Virus record (IMG/VR): IMGVR_UViG_3300027898_000019
Location: 1-39,318 of that record
DNA from: a virus
Reading direction: 5' to 3' (one strand)
Length of the DNA: 39,318 nt
Part shown: positions 38,199-39,318 of the stretch, piece by piece
Layout of the letters: every line of letters starts with the position of its first letter
Numbering within the stretch: position 1 is the stretch's first letter
The notes under the pieces: generated by a model
The model's database searches: none
Told to the model about the DNA's origin: nothing
The model's input: only the letters and a program-made list of their open reading frames with translations
Position numbers and translations under genes: made by a program

Positions 38199-38990
38199 AT
38201 GTCTGCATGGGTAGCTGGTGCTGTAATTGTTGGTGGTGTTGCGGGGGCTGCGATTAGTTCGGACGCCTCTCGCTCTGCATCGAATAAGCAGGCGGACGCA
38301 GCCAAGAATGCGACCAATACGCAACAAGGGATGTTCAATAGCATCCAAGGGAACATGCAGCCTTTTGTCTCTGGCGGGCAACAGGACTTTAGCCAGCTTC
38401 AGCAGTACATGAATGCGGACCAGACCGGAGGCCCTGGTGGAGCCCCGGGACTTCTCCATACCTTCGGGCCGCAGGATCTGCAAGCCAACCTTGCCCCGAA
38501 CTACCAATTCCAGCTTGGGCAGGGAATGGGGATGCTCCAGAACCAGAATGCCGCTACGGGCGGGGCTGGGGGCGGGAACGCTTTTGCTGGGGAGCAAGCC
38601 TTTGCGCAGAACACGGCTGCGAGCGCGTACCAGAACGCTTATAACAACTACCAGAACAACCAGAACGCCATTTATAGCCGACTTGGCAACCTCGCCCAGC
38701 TTGGACAGGCATCGGGCACGAACACGGCTCTGGGGGGCTCTGCGTTCGGCCAGGGGATATCCAATACGATGGTCGGGCTTGGGAATGCGCAGGCTGCGGG
38801 GATCATGGGGCAGGCGAACGCCTATGGGCAGGGTCTGAACTCGATTACCTCGGGATTCATGTACGGGAATATGTCTCCTAGCGCCAACAGCCTGAATTAC
38901 AACGGCGCTACGCCATATGGGATTCAGACCAGCGCCAGCGGCACGCTTCCCTCGCAGGATATTTACGCCAACATGGGAGCAATCGGATGA
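38199..38990 (+). CDS. DNA transfer / ejection protein (gp7-like position)
   Basis: 263 residues. An N-terminal hydrophobic Gly/Ala helix (VAGAVIVGGVAGAAISSDAS) is followed by Gln/Asn/Ala-rich sequence with the DNA-transfer-protein pattern: QGMFNSIQGNMQPF, PNYQFQLGQGMGML, GNAFAGEQAFAQNTAASAYQ and NNQNAIYSRLGNLAQLGQAS. Such proteins are packed in the capsid and ejected to help DNA cross the envelope. The stop overlaps the start of the next ejection gene (ATGA). Confidence 0.8.
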   Translation: MSAWVAGAVIVGGVAGAAISSDASRSASNKQADAAKNATNTQQGMFNSIQGNMQPFVSGGQQDFSQLQQYMNADQTGGPGGAPGLLHTFGPQDLQANLAPNYQFQLGQGMGMLQNQNAATGGAGGGNAFAGEQAFAQNTAASAYQNAYNNYQNNQNAIYSRLGNLAQLGQASGTNTALGGSAFGQGISNTMVGLGNAQAAGIMGQANAYGQGLNSITSGFMYGNMSPSANSLNYNGATPYGIQTSASGTLPSQDIYANMGAIG

Positions 38991-39318
38991 CCGTCTCCAA
39001 TGTCGCAGTAGGCAATGCCCCGGTTCCATTTACCACGCAACTGGGGAACATGGTTTCCTTGCAACAGGGAATGCAGGATCTACAAAAGGGATCCATTTCG
39101 CTCCAGGCGCAGCAACAGGCCAACCAAGAGCGGCAGAACGTCATCCAGTTGACGCAGAACGATCCGGACTTCAAGCCGGGGCCGGATGGCATCGTGGATA
39201 TGTCCAAGGTCATGCCAAAGCTCATGCAGGCCGCTCCGCAGACCTATGCCCAATATGCGCAGAACTTGAATACGGTCAACAACGGGGCGGCGAATACCAA
39301 TCGCACGCTGATTGAGCT
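38987..39318 (+). CDS. DNA ejection protein, 5' part of the gene crossing the ends
   Basis: The ATG overlaps the previous stop (ATGA). The first 69 codons (MTVSNVAVGNAPVPF, LGNMVSLQQGMQDLQKGS) run in frame into the terminal repeat and continue at window position 2, giving a 490-residue protein. The N-terminal third is Gln-rich and helical. The two mismatches in the last 20 bases change residues here (Asn-Gly-Thr becomes Asn-Arg-Thr, Ala becomes Glu) and are likely end-of-contig errors. Confidence 0.8.
   Translation, partial: MTVSNVAVGNAPVPFTTQLGNMVSLQQGMQDLQKGSISLQAQQQANQERQNVIQLTQNDPDFKPGPDGIVDMSKVMPKLMQAAPQTYAQYAQNLNTVNNGAANTNRTLIE
39184..39318. repeat. Terminal redundancy, right copy
   Basis: This is the direct repeat of positions 1-135. 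The first 118 bases match exactly; mismatches are at 39302 and 39315. It shows that the genome closes on itself at 39183 bp. Confidence 0.9.

Noticed and set aside
1-39318. CRISPR array, insertion sequence or integrase/attachment site
   Set aside because: No regularly spaced repeats, transposase motifs or tyrosine/serine recombinase motifs were seen on either strand.

Overview
The window is an essentially complete genome of a short-tailed (podovirus-type) double-stranded DNA phage of the P22 morphogenesis type. The last 135 bases (39184-39318) repeat the first 135 with two mismatches, so the sequence closes into a circle of 39183 bp, and one ejection-protein gene runs across the ends. Shine-Dalgarno sites of GGAG/AAGGA type, sigma70-like TTGACA/TAnnnT promoters, an ERF annealing protein, an Rz/Rz1 spanin pair and a P22-type virion point to a proteobacterial host; genus and species cannot be read from the sequence. 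No integrase, excisionase or lambda-type repressor was seen, and no DNA polymerase, primase, helicase or replication initiator.

Layout. (1) 19109-39318 and on across the ends to 3255, rightward: small leader genes, a GroES-like co-chaperonin, terminase, P22-like portal, scaffold and coat, tandem virion paralogues, gp4-like and gp10-like neck/tail proteins, a long protein with an SGNH-hydrolase-like domain, a cupin-SET fusion, and three DNA-ejection proteins. (2) 3252-6218: two tail fibre/spike genes sharing an N-terminal anchor. (3) 6233-7745: lysis cassette (coiled-coil/TM protein, T4-type lysozyme, membrane protein, nested Rz/Rz1). (4) 7742-9962: HNH endonuclease, small membrane proteins, SprT-like metalloprotease with an HNH-like reading frame behind it. 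(5) 9943-15283, leftward: a tightly overlapping early operon with ERF, SSB, a DNA methyltransferase and many small unknowns. (6) 15339-17929: a control region with a Ro60/TROVE protein, a structured RNA at its 5' side, a tiny HTH regulator and a second structured RNA with its own promoter and terminator. (7) 18211-19112: small genes with DUF1064-like and DUF1364-like nucleases.

The most unusual part is 15320-17930. A 14-bp palindrome, TTGACAACTGTCAA, occurs twice and forms the -35 box of three promoters with identical geometry (TTGACA, 17 nt, TACTnT, then TCGYC). One fires right into a leaderless HTH gene. Its divergent twin fires left into a ~150-nt RNA whose two ends pair perfectly and which is followed directly by the TROVE gene. 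The third lies inside the last codons of TROVE and fires into the ERF/SSB operon. This looks like a phage-borne Ro/Y-RNA-like module wired to the early switch. Next to it, at ~17749-17929, is an apparently independent structured small RNA. Functions named here rest on recognised sequence motifs and gene order; no database search was possible.
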